The translations under genes and the position numbers were made by a program. Under the pieces are notes generated by a model. It ran no database searches. It saw only the letters and a list, made by a program, of their open reading frames with translations, and was not told the DNA's origin. A stretch of DNA of 64,000 bases from Imbricaverruca yamaguchii. Taxonomy: Eukaryota > Arthropoda > Thecostraca > Neoverrucidae. The stretch spans positions 888,501 to 952,500 of the forward strand of contig JAOTOL010001468.1 of the NCBI GenBank assembly GCA_034440575.1. The letters are read 5' to 3'. Shown here in pieces: positions 34,947 through 45,872 of the stretch. Each line of letters begins with the position of its first letter. The stretch's first letter is position 1.

Positions 34947-34994
34947 CCCAACAATTGGTTTCAATGCTCTCATCACGGATGTCTTGTTCTTTCC

Positions 34995-35295
34995 AGGTGG
35001 CGCAAGTGCGATGTTGTCGTGCTCTCCCCAGATCCCGGCAGATGGCACAGGTGCGATGTTCACGTGCTATTCCAGGTGGTATGTACATGTGCGATGTTGT
35101 GCTATCTCCAGGTGGCACAGGTGCGATGTTGTATTAGCTCTAGGTGGCACAGGAGCGAGGTTGCAGTGCTATCCCAGGTGGCTCCGGTACGATATACTCG
35201 TGCTATCTCAGATGGCACAGGTGCGATATTATCGTGCTTTCCCAGGTGGTTCAGGTGCAATGTTGTCGTGCTGTCCCCTGGTGGCACAGGTGCGA
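34995..35295. repeat. About 36-bp degenerate repeat
   Basis: GGTGGCACAGGTGCGATGTT plus GTCGTGCTATCCCCA recurs about eight times with indels and substitutions. Confidence 0.85.
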
Positions 35296-35299
35296 ATAC

Positions 35300-37545
35300 C
35301 GCGCAACAAGTCTTCGCGAAGTCAATGATGAGGACAAATTCAGCACGAAACAAGTGGCATCACAGCACGATAAATTCAGGTGCGACCAATGTACAGGTTT
35401 TTCGCATTTCTTGTCATCTTTTCTCAGATGAAAAACCGCGAAGTTGACTAAATTATACACACCACAGCAAATGTCATTTCCACTTTCGAAGTGACTGTCG
35501 ATTTTCCTCTCTACGATCTCGAACAATAGTTGTAATTGGCCATGCACTTCTGCCTAAGCTGAGCAGATTGCGCCGTTTCCAGCAGATTGCTTTCGTGACG
35601 CGATTGGCGCTCGGCTGGAAGACAAGTAGATCGTAAGTTGGCTTTGCAGAGAAAAAAATGTATTCCATAGTTTTCTTTTGGTTCGCCCATTTCTGCAAGG
35701 AATAGCTCGATCCCTCATCATCTCCAAAACTCCGCCTGCGCCACTCATCGCATCATGCTGCACTGGCATTTTCCGATGACGTTTTCCGATGCCTTCTTCC
35801 CTCCTGGAAGTCTCAATTTCCCTACAGGGAATCCCGAGCGTTAATTTCCGAGTCAGGCCGCACCTATGTATGCATTGGCACGCTAAATAAATCAAAATGG
35901 AAGCATATTTACTCCCACTTTATAATATGGTATACCATATCTCCTTATGAATTACACAGGTAGACGATAGCATACATACGTTTGCTACATGTGCCCACGC
36001 TGTTTTCGGGAATATTGGTGAGTCGTAACTAAACTTACAGTAATACATATATAAGCCTCACTGGAGCTCATCAACCACGCCATCAATTCGGAGCTGTATC
36101 GACGACCATATTTATTAATGCTATTCTCATCGAGTTTCGACTGTGCGACTGGAACAGAATGATTGTTGGCATTACGTATGGTCATGTTGCAAAAGTGCAA
36201 GAAAATTATAGGTTCAAATTTGTATCAAATTACTTCAGCCATTAGGTGCCAGTCCACCGGCAACAAATATGAAATTGAACATTTTTATATGGGTCGCGGA
36301 CGGAGCCGAAAAAAAATACAATTCATATACTTCACGTTAATTGGTATTTTTAAAAGTAGTCGAAATAATGTTAGCACCCTGCACCTCTTCTGAACATGCT
36401 CGATGGGCGAAGTCCCTCTATACCGAAATTAAAGAACCTACGGCCCATAGTTAAAAAGCTGTGCTAATTTTGAGCCTCCACATGATCATCATCTTCCAGC
36501 CTCAAGGCAGATATTACAACACTTGTCTTTCTAAACACCCAAGTAACAAGCAAGAAGGAGGCAGCATAAGCGACAACACAGGACGTTTTATGCTCCAGAG
36601 CATGGCCTTTATCGAGGCCGTGGCACGATGGTACTGTGAAAAAGCTCGGCACGGTATGGAATGAATTGCGGATGAATGAATGAAAAACTGTAATGCTATG
36701 ATTTCTTTGGTGCCCTCATCTTGATCGACACGTGAAACTATGCATATAATATGTGTTTTAATTCATAATGTGTCACACAATACCTACAATGCGTCGCATG
36801 ACAGCCACGAACCTACCGAAAGCCGCGTTCAAATTGCAGTTCTTGTGCATATGGAAAGAGTGACTATCGAGTTAATATTTCATTTCTTTAATCGCCGTGC
36901 ATGGTTATCGCAACACTGGACGACCGCATAGCGTATGTAACATATACTTTTCATGCACGCCGTTTTGTTAACTTTGCTGACGGGCCGCCATAGTACATCA
37001 ATGCCTATAGGCTGAGGAAGGTCAAACATGCATAGCTTTAAAACGAACGCAGCTTTTAAACTATGGGTCATGGTTCACTTTATTTTGATTGGGAACGACT
37101 TGTTTTGCGCAGACGATTCATAGGAGATGTATGTTATTATAATTATATTCAATAGTGCTAGAGATACCACAATAGCTCAAATTGCAAAAATACTTAGCTC
37201 ATATCTGGGATATTTAGCTTCGTGCGCGATCCTAACAAAAATCAAAGTTCCAAGATCTTGGTGTCAATGAACCCCAAATTGTTCCACATAATGCGGTAAA
37301 CCTGTTGAAGGTACAACTTTTCCTACTTTTGGCAGAATGAGCATTTCAAGTCGGCATGTCCGTAGACAATACGCCTACCTGCTCGTTCTCGCGATATTCA
37401 GAGCTAATCAGGGTTATGATCAGGTATGTGACCGGGGATATGATCAGGGATGCAATAACCAGTACCAAGGAGTTACGCAGGAATGCAAATGCAGATGAAT
37501 GTCGCCCTCGTCGGCTGTGGATTAGCCGCAAGGTGAAATAACGAC
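35300..37545. other. AT-rich stretch, no gene recognised
   Basis: Unique-looking AT-rich sequence downstream (in gene direction) of the candidate first exon. No CELF RRM1 exon, RNA gene or tandem repeat was seen. Confidence 0.5.
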
Positions 37546-37549
37546 GCCT

Positions 37550-38420
37550 ACCTTGTTTCGAGTACACCTGGTACGGCGAGAAGCCGATCGGCGTCTTCAG
37601 GTGATAGGGGGTCACCTTTTTCGCCTTCATGGCAACAGGTGCCGGCTCCACCGACATGGCTGCCGTGTCGGCCGCGCGGCTCGACCGACGCCGGCACCAG
37701 GTCACAGGTGCCCGGTCAGTGACCGGTCAGTGACCGGGCGGTCAACGCGCGGCGACAGGTTCTCGTTCCGGCGAGACAGGTGTTCTCGGCGACAGGTGCG
37801 CGCGCGAGCGCGGGCTGACCGGCACCGCGGAGGCCCCGTCCACGGACGCGATGACGCAGCACCACCAGCGTATTCCCACTCCCGCTCCCGCTCCGGCTCC
37901 CGCTCCGGCTCCGGCTCCCGTTGCGGCGGCGCGTGCTCACCGCTCGACCGGCCGACCGTCGCCCCGGGCGGACGCGCGACACACCTGGCGCACGGCGGCG
38001 CCACTACTGCCGCGCCGCGCCGCGAGAGCGCTGCCCGGCGCGCCGGACGCGGCGGCGGCGTCCGGAAGCGCGCGGCGACCGCGACCGTCGGACGCGGACG
38101 GCGGACGGTGGACGGCGGACGTGACCGGCCGGGACGCCGTGGGCGTGCCGAGTCGCCGCCGCCGCCAAAGGCGCCGCTCGCCGCAAAAATTGGCGCCCGA
38201 CCAGAGCGAGTGGAGCTGCTGCTGCTGCGGCGGCGGCGGCGGAGCCGGGGCACGCACGAGCCAGACCTGGCTGCGACTACACTGGCGCACCTGTCGCCGC
38301 CGCCGCCGGCCCGGACAGGCTCCACCCCCACCCCCTGCCCCTCCCCTGCCCCGGCCTCCTGCCGCGCAGTGTCACCTGGACGCGAGCGATGTCCAGGGCG
38401 TCCAGGACAGTTTTGGTGCT
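37550..38420. promoter_or_regulatory. GC-rich, CpG-rich island; candidate promoter for the minus-strand transcript
   Basis: The segment is dense in CG dinucleotides with many GGCGG/CCGCC blocks, and contrasts with the AT-rich 35.3-37.5 kb to its left. It covers and lies just upstream of the candidate first exon (ATG at 37,657). Long open frames on both strands (up to about 300 codons) follow from stop-poor GC-rich sequence and resemble no domain. A purine/pyrimidine run CCCGCTCCCGCTCCGGCT lies near 37,880. No TATA box is evident. The promoter role is inference. Confidence 0.45.
37552..37657 (-). CDS. Candidate first coding exon of the bruno/CELF gene
   Basis: The frame opens with ATG at 37,657 in a fair context (GCC before ATG) and runs 35 codons to a donor (CAAG then GTAGGC, with the GT at 37,551-37,550). 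Codons are mostly G or C in the third position, as in the three downstream CELF exons. The peptide begins MSVEPAPVAM and ends SPYQVYSKQ; I do not recognise it as a domain. The exon ends in phase 1. The next recognised exon (26,318) starts with two bases that complete a Glu codon, so the two join in frame, directly upstream of the RRM2 RNP2 strand. It lies at the 3' edge of a GC-rich island, as expected for a first exon. Assignment to this gene is inference from strand, phase and position. It could be the 5' exon of another minus-strand transcript or a chance open frame. A second ATG occurs at codon 10. Confidence 0.5.
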
Positions 38421-38632
38421 GGGGCCCGTCTCCGGCCTGCCGTACGTCCGACTCGTGACCACATGCGTGGTCAGATGTGCGGATTGTGACCGCCTTCTGT
38501 CGGAGAGTACGTCCGGGATATTCATTAATTCCTCCTTCCTCGCATTCACTTGTCTTTTCTTGCATTATTTCTCAAAAATTTCCAGTAGACCGCCTGATCG
38601 TCGGCACCGTTCGTGGGGCCGGATACCGCGTA

Positions 38633-39225
38633 CTGCGCACAACAGACTGGTTTCCAGTACCGCGCACAACAGACTGGCCTCCAGTACCGCGCACAGCAGA
38701 CCGGACTCCAGGACGGCGCACTATAACAAACTGGACTCCAGTGTTGCAGGTGACCGCAGGCTGGACTCGAGTACTGCAGGCGACGGCCGGCTGGACTCGA
38801 ATACTGCAGCTGACTGTAGGCTGGACTCCGGTGTTGTACACTACCACACATTGGTCTCATGTGCCGTGTACTAACGCAGACTGGACTCCAGTGCTGTGTA
38901 CCACCGCAGACTGGACTCGTACACTATGTGCTACCGCAGACTGGACTCCTACGCTGAGTGCCACCGCAGACTGTATTCCTATGACGTGTGCCATTGCAGA
39001 CTGGTCTCCTATGCTGTCATCGCAGACTGGACTCCTATGCTGTGTACCACCGCAGACTGGATTCCTATGCTGTGTACCACCGCAGACTGGACTCCTATGC
39101 TGTGTACCACCGCAGACTGGACTCCTATGCTGTGTACCATCGCAGACTGGACTCGTATGCCGAGTGCCGCCTCCGGCTCGACTTCAGTGGCGTGTTGTAA
39201 CGCAGCTCGAACTTCAGTGCCGTGC
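38633..39225. repeat. 30-bp minisatellite
   Basis: Units such as CGCAGACTGGACTCCTATGC plus TGTGTACCAC repeat every 30 bp, most regular at 39,030-39,150 and more diverged to the left. It lies just upstream of the GC-rich island, in gene direction. Confidence 0.93.
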
Positions 39226-39361
39226 CGCGGTGCCGTATTTTTAGTCGGCCGCCGCCCCCGGGGGAAACGGCGCGCAGCCGACAGCCGGCCGGCCGGCCAA
39301 AGCTTTAGCACGCGCCGACTGTTTATTTTGTGTACCGGTATTAATTGGCAGGATGGACGGG

Positions 39362-39420
39362 TGGCGTCAGTGGCGCGGCGGCGGCAAGAGTGGCGCGGCG
39401 GCGGCAAGAGCGGCGCACGC
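39362..39420. repeat. 20-bp repeat, nearly three copies
   Basis: GTGGCGCGGCGGCGGCAAGA recurs at 20-bp spacing in a GC-rich patch. Confidence 0.8.
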
Positions 39421-40044
39421 GCGCGCCGTGGTTAGTCGCCAGTGCGGTGCGCAGGTACTGCTCAAGAGAGCAGATGTCGGGTACAGGTCATTGGGACGTC
39501 CAGCTGCGGTACACTCGGCTGGACAACACTGACACGCAGGGGCTTCTTCGGCCGTGAAGCTATGGATCTCTTCAAGGGTGCATGTGCGCTCATGAACTTG
39601 CGCTGTGCGCTCACATGGCGGTCGTGTGTACTGAGGAAGCAACATTTCAGATGTTGTTCACCATTAGACGTTGTGCTGCATTTTTAGTGTGTAATCTTAA
39701 TACGCTGCGAATGAATAACTAGTATGCTGCGAATATAAATAACTGCTGCAGCTACCACTATAGAGCTGAAATCTCCCAATTACTTTGGAGATTTGGCTTG
39801 ATGTTGGTCTGCTCCTAGGCTTGCTCTCGGGGAATTCTGATGAAATGGCCCAGATCAAGTTACAACTTAAAAGGTGTTTGTGCATCGTGTGCCACTAAAT
39901 ATGGTGCCGGTGAGAGAGACATTCCTATTCCCCAATTTATGGACGGTAATGGTTCCGGGGCATGCTCATGGACAACACTCTTTCAGCGTGGTTCAGATCA
40001 TTGCATGACGAACTATAACTCAGGTGTGATTCACCTCGATCAGC

Positions 40045-41044
40045 TCTCCGGTCAGATCCTCACACCCCGTTTCGGGGGGGGGCGGTTAGTAACCCGCTTT
40101 AAAATCCAAACTAAGCGTCGCACGAAAACGAAATAGGTGTCATCGGAAAGCTCTCGACGAGTATGGTCCGGACCGCCCCCCCGAAAAAAAAAATCCCCAA
40201 AAGTGACGTCACTAGGGGCGCTAGATTTTCACTTCTCACGGCTTACATTATGTTTTTGGCTCTGGGGAGTTCACTTTGAAAGATATTTGAGACAAAAATA
40301 TTTGGAATCAGAAAAGGACTACGGAATCTACCAGTGCCGACAATTTTTTTCTCCACAAAAAGACAATTTTTATTCTTTTAACTTTAAAAATTTGGAGTTT
40401 TCAAGTTTTCTTTAATTTTCAGTTTTCTAATGGGTAGAGCAGACTGAAAAACGCTGTTAGAAGTCAACTTTCCCTAATGAAAAATGCTTACTTTAGCCAG
40501 AAGCTTCGATTTTAACTGCACTAGTCAAATATGAAAAATGTATATGTAGTCGAAAACGGAAAAAAATTACAAAATTCCTCCCGTACGCTTTGTTGCACCC
40601 CTATACATAAGGAAACGCTGAAATTGCGTGAGACGAAATGTACGACCCTCAATATACTAAATAGTATATACAATAATATAAATATTATATAAATATAAAT
40701 ATAAATATAAATATTTAATATAAATATTAAATACAATATCCTCAATATACTCAATATATTAAACAAACGCTGAAAGTTTCATTAAAATATTTGTATCCGT
40801 TAAAGCGTGACGACTGGTTAAACTTTTTGGAGGTGACCTCACTTGACCTTGACTAACTCATCTAGGGTCAACTAGGGTTAACACCCTGACGACCTGACTT
40901 CAAAATTTTGAAAAAGTATACCAAATTGATGTGGGAAAAGGTATGCCAAATTTTGGCGCGCTGCCGCGCGCCGTTCGTTCACTATCCGCGAAAAACCTGA
41001 AGGGGCGGTTGAAGACCCCCTCCCCCGAGACGGGACGGGTTAAT
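40045..41044. mobile_element. TTAA-ended transposon family, copy 2, with nested insertion
   Basis: The body matches copy 1 (19,037-19,862) throughout. The right end is complete: CCCCCTCCCCCGAGACGGGA, CGGG, then TTAA at 41,039-41,042. That end, reversed, starts CCCGTCCCGTC, agreeing with the CCCGCGTCCGTC left end of copy 1. The left terminus of this copy (before CCGGTCAGATCC) is lost. A 141-bp element sits inside at 40,624-40,764. No transposase frame is present. Confidence 0.72.
40624..40764. mobile_element. Short retroelement-like repeat, copy 2, nested in a transposon
   Basis: It starts TTGCGTGAGACGAAATGTAC and ends ATATATTAAAC. It is flanked by perfect 11-bp duplications AAACGCTGAAA (40,613-40,623 and 40,765-40,775). 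The copy of the host transposon at 19.6 kb has a single AAACGCTGAAA, the empty site. The middle is AT-rich (ATAAATATAAAT repeats) in place of the foldback core. Confidence 0.85.
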
Positions 41045-41049
41045 CAACC

Positions 41050-42340
41050 CTATGTGGATTGTGGCGCATGATCGATTGCCTTAACAGCAACAAATACAAC
41101 GCATGTCTGCTCTGCACTACCACAGCTTACCCTGACCTTATCCTACCCCAGCACCAGAGGCACATCTGACTCAGAACCCCCGAAGGCATGTCGGGGGGAA
41201 GAGAGCTTGTGCCCAGAACTAGATGCACCAGTTTTGCAGTAGCTGAACATCGACCTGACCTGACCTGATTAACTCAATGGCGAGACAATTAAAGGCAAAC
41301 TGACCTCGACCTTCCTTGGGAGCATTTAGACTAGATAATTATTATTCAATCAGTGCTGAGTTTATAATTATGCTAGTGGCGAGGTGAACCACACATTTAT
41401 TATCATTCGTGTGGCGATATACACTACAGAATAACACCATAGAAATCCGCCATTTGCCACGAGTACGTAAACAAAATTCGGCGAACTAATTCCCAATCCA
41501 ACATACGCCCGACAGGCGACAGGAGAAGTATGTTGTTTCATCGACGATTAAAACAAGCAACACTGCTAATCACAAAACAAACAGCAATGCACACGCTATA
41601 GCTGCCTGCATTTTCAGTGTTGCTCGGCGTCCTTCTCATGGCTCGTAAGTTGGTCAGACGCTCAATAAAGTCCGGACACACCTAGCCGAGGCGAAGTGAA
41701 TGATGATTCAGCCGTGTCGCCACATCTATCGCGCCTGGCCAGGCATCCGGAGCGACCACAGCGAAACCGCACCACCTGGGGCAGCGTTATTTCTGCGAAC
41801 GTCAGCGTAAATCAGCAAAAAGTCAAGCCGAAAACGATTGGCGCTCCGATCTCGACGCTCGGGGAGCGTTGCGGCGCTTCATCCGGGCACTTATCGGCGT
41901 CGAGCGCAAACACGTCCGATACGGAGCGTGGCGCCGCGGCTTCTGGCGCCAACAAAACACCGCCTCTGCGCTGGCTAAAAATGGATCACCAAAAAATTGG
42001 GACAACAGAGCGCGTCTACGCCGACGGCTGCCGGTCCATCTGCACGACGCGGCACGGAATGGGAAGTGGGGATGGGTGTGGAGAGTGGGGAGGGCAGGCC
42101 GGCCGCTCGGTGGTCGGGACGAAGCGTCAGAGGTCGGAGGAGAAGACGGGTAGTGGTCGCGTCAGAGACAGGAGCGATTGTAGACGGGCACGATAGATTG
42201 ATTGTAACCTCAGTGCCGGACTGTGAGACGACTTTCACGTTCAGTGGGCGTTATGACTTCCCAGTCTAGTCGGTGTCGCGGCGCCCCAGTTCGATCTGTG
42301 TCATGACTCACCAGTTCAGTTCAGTCGACGTCAGGGCGCG
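41050..42340. other. No gene recognised
   Basis: A plus-strand frame of 166 codons (41,696-42,196) has no recognisable domain and is overlapped by several other frames. A short GACCTGACCTGA run occurs near 41,255. Confidence 0.4.
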
Positions 42341-42554
42341 CCGGTTCAGCGGATGATACGAATACCACGGTGGCGTGAGAGTACGACAGGTGCGTCGCTT
42401 TTGTGCCAGCTGCGCCGGGTGACTGCTGAACCAGTCGGGCACCGTTGCTGGGAAGGGAGCCGGGCGGATAGAGTGAGAGAAGCAGACAGAGGGCGAGAGC
42501 ACCAGTCAGGGACCGTTACTGAGGAAGGGAGCCAGCAGAGAGAGAAGGGAGAAG

Positions 42555-43262
42555 TGAGAGAGATAGAGAGAGAGATAGAAGAGAGAAATAGAAGAGAAGA
42601 GAAGAGAAAAGAAGAGAAGAGAAGAGAAGAGAAGAGAAGAGAAGAGAAGAGAAGAGAAGAGAAGAGAAGAGAAGAGAAGAGAAGAGAAGAGAAGAGAAGA
42701 GAAGAGAAGAGAAGAGAAGAGAAGAGAAGAGAAGAGAAGAGAAGAGAAGAGAAGAGAAGAGAAGAGAAGAGAAGAGAAGAGAAGAAGAGAAGAGAAGAGA
42801 AGAGAAGAGAAGAGAAGAGAAGAGAAGAGAAGAGAAGAGAAGAGAAGAGAAGAGAAGAGAAGAAGAGAAGAGAAGAGAGAGAAGAGAGAGAAGAGAAGAG
42901 AAGAGAAGAGAAGAGAAGAGAAGAGAAGAGAAGAGAAGAGAAGAGAAGAGAAGAGAAGAGAAGAGAAGAGAAGAGAAGAGAAAGAAGAGAAGAGAAGAGA
43001 AGAGAAGAGAAGAGAAGAGAAGAGAAGAGAAGAGAAGAGAAGAGAAGAGAAGAGAAGAGAAGAGAAGAGAAGAGAAGAGAAGAGAAGAGAAGAGAAGAGA
43101 AGAGAAGAGAAGAGAAGAGAAGAGAAGAGAAGAGAAGAGAAGAGAAGAGAAGAGAAGAGAAGAGAAGAGAAGAGAAGAGAAAAGAAGAGACAAGAGAGAG
43201 ATAAAAAAGAAGAGAAGAGAAAGAAGAGAGAAAGAAAGAATGAGAGATAGATTGAGAGACAG
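42555..43262. repeat. Pure-purine (GAAGA)n pentanucleotide array, about 0.7 kb
   Basis: GAAGAGAAGAGAAGA continues with only occasional slips (single extra GAA or GA) for over 600 bases, the plus strand being almost entirely A and G. All frames read RREEK, EKRRE or, on minus, SSLLF. Confidence 0.98.
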
Positions 43263-44099
43263 AGAGACAGAAAGCGAGAAGTAATATGGGAAGTCGGGTA
43301 GCTGAATGACAGCTGACTAGCACACAAAACCATGTGTGAATGATTCGGTATGCCAGGGGATGTTGAGGGGAAGTGTAGCAGATATTGTAGCGCACATGGT
43401 CAAAGGAGCATGTTGAAAACTGGGGGCCAGGTTCATCTCGGATCGATATTATCAGAACATACATGGCGGAGTGTAAGGGTGGTGGGTTGCAGGTGTTTGA
43501 AGTTCGTATTCCACCCTCGACTAACCTAAGCTGTGCAATATTCTCCATTCATGGATGTCGGACAGATTTGCGAAGGCAGTTTTCGGCACTTTCCGATAGC
43601 GCACTTTCAATTTCCCGGCCAAACCAAGTCCCACCCAGTCGGGCCCAGCTCAGCCCATGCGCGTTAGAGTTCCACTGGATCTCACTTATTGTGAAATGTG
43701 GTACACATATAGTACAAATAACTCTCATAGTTCATGGCAAGCGATTGAATACGCAAATATTTCAGGCACGTTCCACTTGAAACGCTACCATATACCAGGG
43801 CAACAGGACGTTGCGCAGAAACTTTCCCAAAGTTGGGGCCGGGAGGACGGAGACATTTTAAAGTCCCGTTATTTCCATGCAACGTAAGAGCCATACAAAT
43901 GCTAAGCTTGTCCAAAATTTAGAGTACCCCTGCATCTTCTGTTGAACACGGTTCCTACGCCCGTTGAAACATACACCGTGCTGTGAACGCAATGATTCAT
44001 GAGCCCGAGCAGTATTGCAGTGACTCACGATCCCCGGGAAGCGCTGCAGTGACCCATAAGCCCCGGGTGGTATCGTCCGGCCATTTCAGCCATTTCAGG

Positions 44100-44515
44100 T
44101 GGGGCTGGATAACGGCCCGACTGTCCGGGCTGTGTGGGGATGGATAACGTCCCGACTGTCCGGGCTGTGTGGAGCTGGATAACGGCCCGACTGTCCGGGC
44201 TGTGTGGAGATGGATAACGGCCCGACTGTCCAGGCTGTGTGGGGATGGATAACGTCCCGACTGTCCGGGCTGTGTGGGGATGGATAACGTCCCGACTGTC
44301 CGGGCTGTGTGGGGATGGATAACGTCCCGACTGTCCAGGCTGTGTGGGGATGGATAACGTCCCGACTGTCCGGGCTGTGTGGGGCTGGATAACGTCCCGA
44401 CTGTCCAGGCTGTGTGGGGATGGATAACGTCCCGACTGTCCGGGCTGTGTGGGGCTTGATAACGGCCCGACTGTCCAGGCTGTGTGGGGATGGATAACGT
44501 CCCGACTGTCCGGGA
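44100..44515. repeat. 35-bp minisatellite
   Basis: Twelve units of TGGATAACGTCCCGACTGTC plus CGGGCTGTGTGGGGA at exact 35-bp spacing. Variant positions are few (ACGTCC or ACGGCC, CCGGGC or CCAGGC). Confidence 0.97.
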
Positions 44516-45217
44516 CTCCGGCTCGGATGGCCACCGTCGGGATCGACAGCTGCGGCAGATGTTGCTGCAGTCCTGGTGCCAACACGGCCGTCACACAAAC
44601 AATCCATCACACCTGAGACCAAACGCTGCCGACATCCTTTGTCGGTTGGCCGTCTCGCCGAGGGTAGGTTGTGGAACGCCTCACCAACCGTCAACCGTCA
44701 GCTTCAACCACCAATCATCAACCTTCAGCGCGCAAGCAACGTCGGCGCCGTAGCCACCGCACCAGAAATGGACACCGGCTGCGGCGAAATCGGAGCTGGC
44801 TGGTGAAACGTAGACGGCGGCGGTCGTGGCGCGGCGCATGCCAACACTGGTCACGGACAGGGAGAGAGGGTCGTGGTGCGCAGGTGTTCCTGGTCCGTTG
44901 CACGGTCAGGGAGGGCGAGTCGTGGTTCGTAGATGTTCCCCGTCTGCGACTCCAACAGGGAGAGGGAGGGGTTGTGGTGCACAGGTGCTGGTTCCCAGTC
45001 CGTGGCACGGCGTGTGGCAACACTGGACACAGACGGGGAGGTGCGATGGCGGACCCTGGCGTGTCCCCGATCGCAGGGTCAGGCCGGGTTCTGGCAGCAC
45101 GGGTTGGGGAGGGGTGGGGTTGGGTGGGGGGGGCGCGTCTGTCTCCGCGGCGCCGAGCTGTCGCGGAAATTCTGACCGCTTTGGCCGGTGTCGGTGACAG
45201 GTCGTCGGGTTCATACA

Positions 45218-45725
45218 CCGACGGGTGTCGTAGCCACACCGACGGGTCTCGTAGCCAACCGACGGGTGTCGTAGCCACACCGAAGGGTGTCGGAACCACA
45301 CCGACGGGTGTCATAGCCACACCGACGGGTGTCGTAGCCACACCGACGGGTGTCGTAGCCACACCGACGGGTGTCGTAGCCACACCGACGGGTGTCGTAG
45401 CCACACCGACGGGTGTCGTAGCCACATCGACAGCTGTCGTAGCCACAGTGATGAGTGTCGGAACCACACTAACAGGTGCCTGTATACCAAACACGTGTCA
45501 GCAGCAGACTACTTCTTCAGATCCGAGTGCATGCTGCCAGCCCGAGTGTCTGCCTTCAGTACTGGTGTATGTCGTCAGCAAGGGTGCATGCAGTCAGCTC
45601 AAGTATGCGCCGTTAGTCGGGTGTATTCCGTCATCCCAGGTATGTGCCGTCAGCCCGGATGTATTCCGTCAGTACAGGTATGCGCCGTCAGTCTGGGTGT
45701 ATTCCGTCAGGCCTTGTGCATGCCG
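45218..45725. repeat. 21-bp minisatellite followed by about 30-bp degenerate units
   Basis: ACACCGACGGGTGTCGTAGC plus C repeats every 21 bp at 45,218-45,440, and the frame reads TPTGVVA. From 45,500 to 45,725 looser units (GTGTATTCCGTCAGTACAGG) recur at about 30 bp. Confidence 0.93.
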
Positions 45726-45872
45726 TGAATACGAACGTATCAGACCGCATCATAATCAGTATCTCAAACACACCGACCTCATCTGGGGGACTGCACCGGA
45801 CCCCCTCTAGCTCTCCGACGGTGCCGAGTATTATGTCTGGCTGGTGCCCGATTGGTGTCGAGAAGTATCGGC

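Noticed and set aside
37553..38565. About 300-codon frames in the GC-rich island
   Set aside because: Arg/Pro/Ala-rich translations on both strands result from stop-poor GC-rich sequence; only the short minus-strand exon has codon use and a donor that make sense.
41696..42196. 166-codon plus-strand frame as a gene
   Set aside because: No recognisable domain, low complexity, overlapped by frames on both strands, no splice or promoter evidence.
42353..43548. Ser/Leu/Phe or Arg/Glu-rich 280-400-codon frames
   Set aside because: Pure translation of the (GAAGA)n microsatellite and its flanks.
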